Shown piece after piece: positions 5,572 to 5,814 of a DNA stretch of 5,814 nucleotides. Made by a program: the position numbers and the translations under genes. The notes under the pieces were generated by a model. It saw only the letters and a list, made by a program, of their open reading frames with translations. It was not told where the DNA came from and ran no database searches. Origin of the DNA: Syntrophobacteria bacterium (GTDB lineage Bacteria > Desulfobacterota > Syntrophobacteria > JARFUL01); the NCBI GenBank assembly GCA_029289015.1, contig JARFUL010000226.1, positions 1 to 5,814 on the forward strand. Reading direction: 5' to 3'. Each line of letters opens with the position of its first letter. Position 1 is the first letter of the stretch.

Positions 5572-5656
5572 CCCTGAAGGCCCCCGCAAATCTTCCTCGG
5601 CAGCTTCTGAGCTCTCATACAAGATTTCGTTTCCAAAGCCCACTTCATCCCTGAAG
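5570..5656. repeat. Direct repeat pair ATCCCTGAAG, 77 bp apart
   Basis: Two identical 10-base copies lie at 5570-5579, overlapping the -10/start region of the promoter, and at 5647-5656 in the leader. The second copy is part of a CTTCA-loop-TGAAG hairpin. They could be paired binding sites, or chance. Confidence 0.4.
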
Positions 5657-5735
5657 AACGGCGATCGAGGCCGGGCCTATATGTTACGAGCCCATTCTAA
5701 CGGGAGCGGCCGGCTTGAATTATTACCAATTTATT

Positions 5736-5744
5736 GAGGAGGGA
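5736..5744 (+). promoter_or_regulatory. Strong ribosome binding site of the EEP-family gene
   Basis: GAGGAGGGA ends four bases before the ATG at 5749 and includes a perfect AGGAGG at 5737-5742 with 6-base spacing. It fixes the start of the truncated last gene. Confidence 0.75.
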
Positions 5745-5748
5745 AGCC

Positions 5749-5814
5749 ATGCCCAAGAAAATTAGAATCGCAACCTTCAACTGCGAGAACCTCTTCGCCA
5801 GGTACCAATTCGGG
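5749..5814 (+). CDS. Endonuclease/exonuclease/phosphatase (EEP) family protein (partial, N-terminus only)
   Basis: Only 22 codons are in the window. The N-terminal KIRIATFNCENLF (residues 4-16) is the first beta strand and metal-binding Asn motif of the EEP fold (ATFNxxNLF, where N11 or N14 would help bind Mg2+). Members include extracellular and cytoplasmic nucleases and phosphodiesterases; the remaining catalytic residues lie beyond the window, so the substrate cannot be named. There is no signal peptide at the visible N-terminus. The strong SD and the upstream TTGACA/TAGAAT promoter suggest independent expression from qng1, which lies 226 bases before it on the same strand. Confidence 0.75.
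   Translation, partial: MPKKIRIATFNCENLFARYQFG

Larger units (their letters stand above)
5523..5748. promoter_or_regulatory. Spacer with promoter and short repeats upstream of the EEP-family gene
   Basis: These 226 bases hold no convincing gene. They contain a sigma70-like promoter (5542-5571), two copies of ATCCCTGAAG (5570-5579 and 5647-5656), a small CTTCA/TGAAG hairpin (5643-5656) and a strong SD at the right end. No intrinsic terminator for qng1 is visible here. Confidence 0.6.

Overview
The window is high-GC bacterial DNA with compact gene packing, Shine-Dalgarno (SD) sites and sigma70-like promoters. Gene content (a zinc-ribbon threonine synthase of the long form, a PqqD/radical SAM cassette, a bacterial Qng1) suggests an anaerobic or microaerophilic lineage such as the Desulfobacterota (old Deltaproteobacteria) or a related uncultured phylum. 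That placement is inference from gene style, not a sequence match.

Left arm, minus strand (3247 down to 1): a five-gene run reading thrC, gamma-class carbonic anhydrase-like protein, PqqD-like protein A, PqqD-like protein B, radical SAM enzyme. Gaps are 47 nt (thrC to the carbonic anhydrase-like gene) and about 30-50 nt (to PqqD-A). The last three genes overlap by 4 nt (ATGA, then GTGA), so they are probably translationally coupled. The radical SAM gene leaves the window at base 1 after its first 184 codons. Two small PqqD domains plus a radical SAM enzyme is the signature of peptide (RiPP-type) modification. No precursor peptide is visible here.

Middle, minus strand (4329 down to 3360): an unrecognised 94-residue acidic helical protein, then a histidine phosphatase (phosphoglycerate mutase-like). 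An intrinsic terminator at 3282-3301 closes this unit and separates it from thrC.

Right arm, plus strand: a divergent control region (4330-4553) leads into a clear queuosine 5'-phosphate N-glycosylase (Qng1, DUF2419), the queuine salvage enzyme. This gene appears to have an extended -10 promoter so close to its ATG that the mRNA may be leaderless. A 226-bp spacer with a good TTGACA/TAGAAT promoter and short repeats then leads to the first 22 codons of an endonuclease/exonuclease/phosphatase-family protein that runs off the right end.

The genes do not form one obvious pathway. The part most worth following is the double-PqqD/radical SAM cassette, followed by the Qng1 gene and its control region. 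No rRNA, tRNA, CRISPR array, insertion sequence or phage gene was seen.
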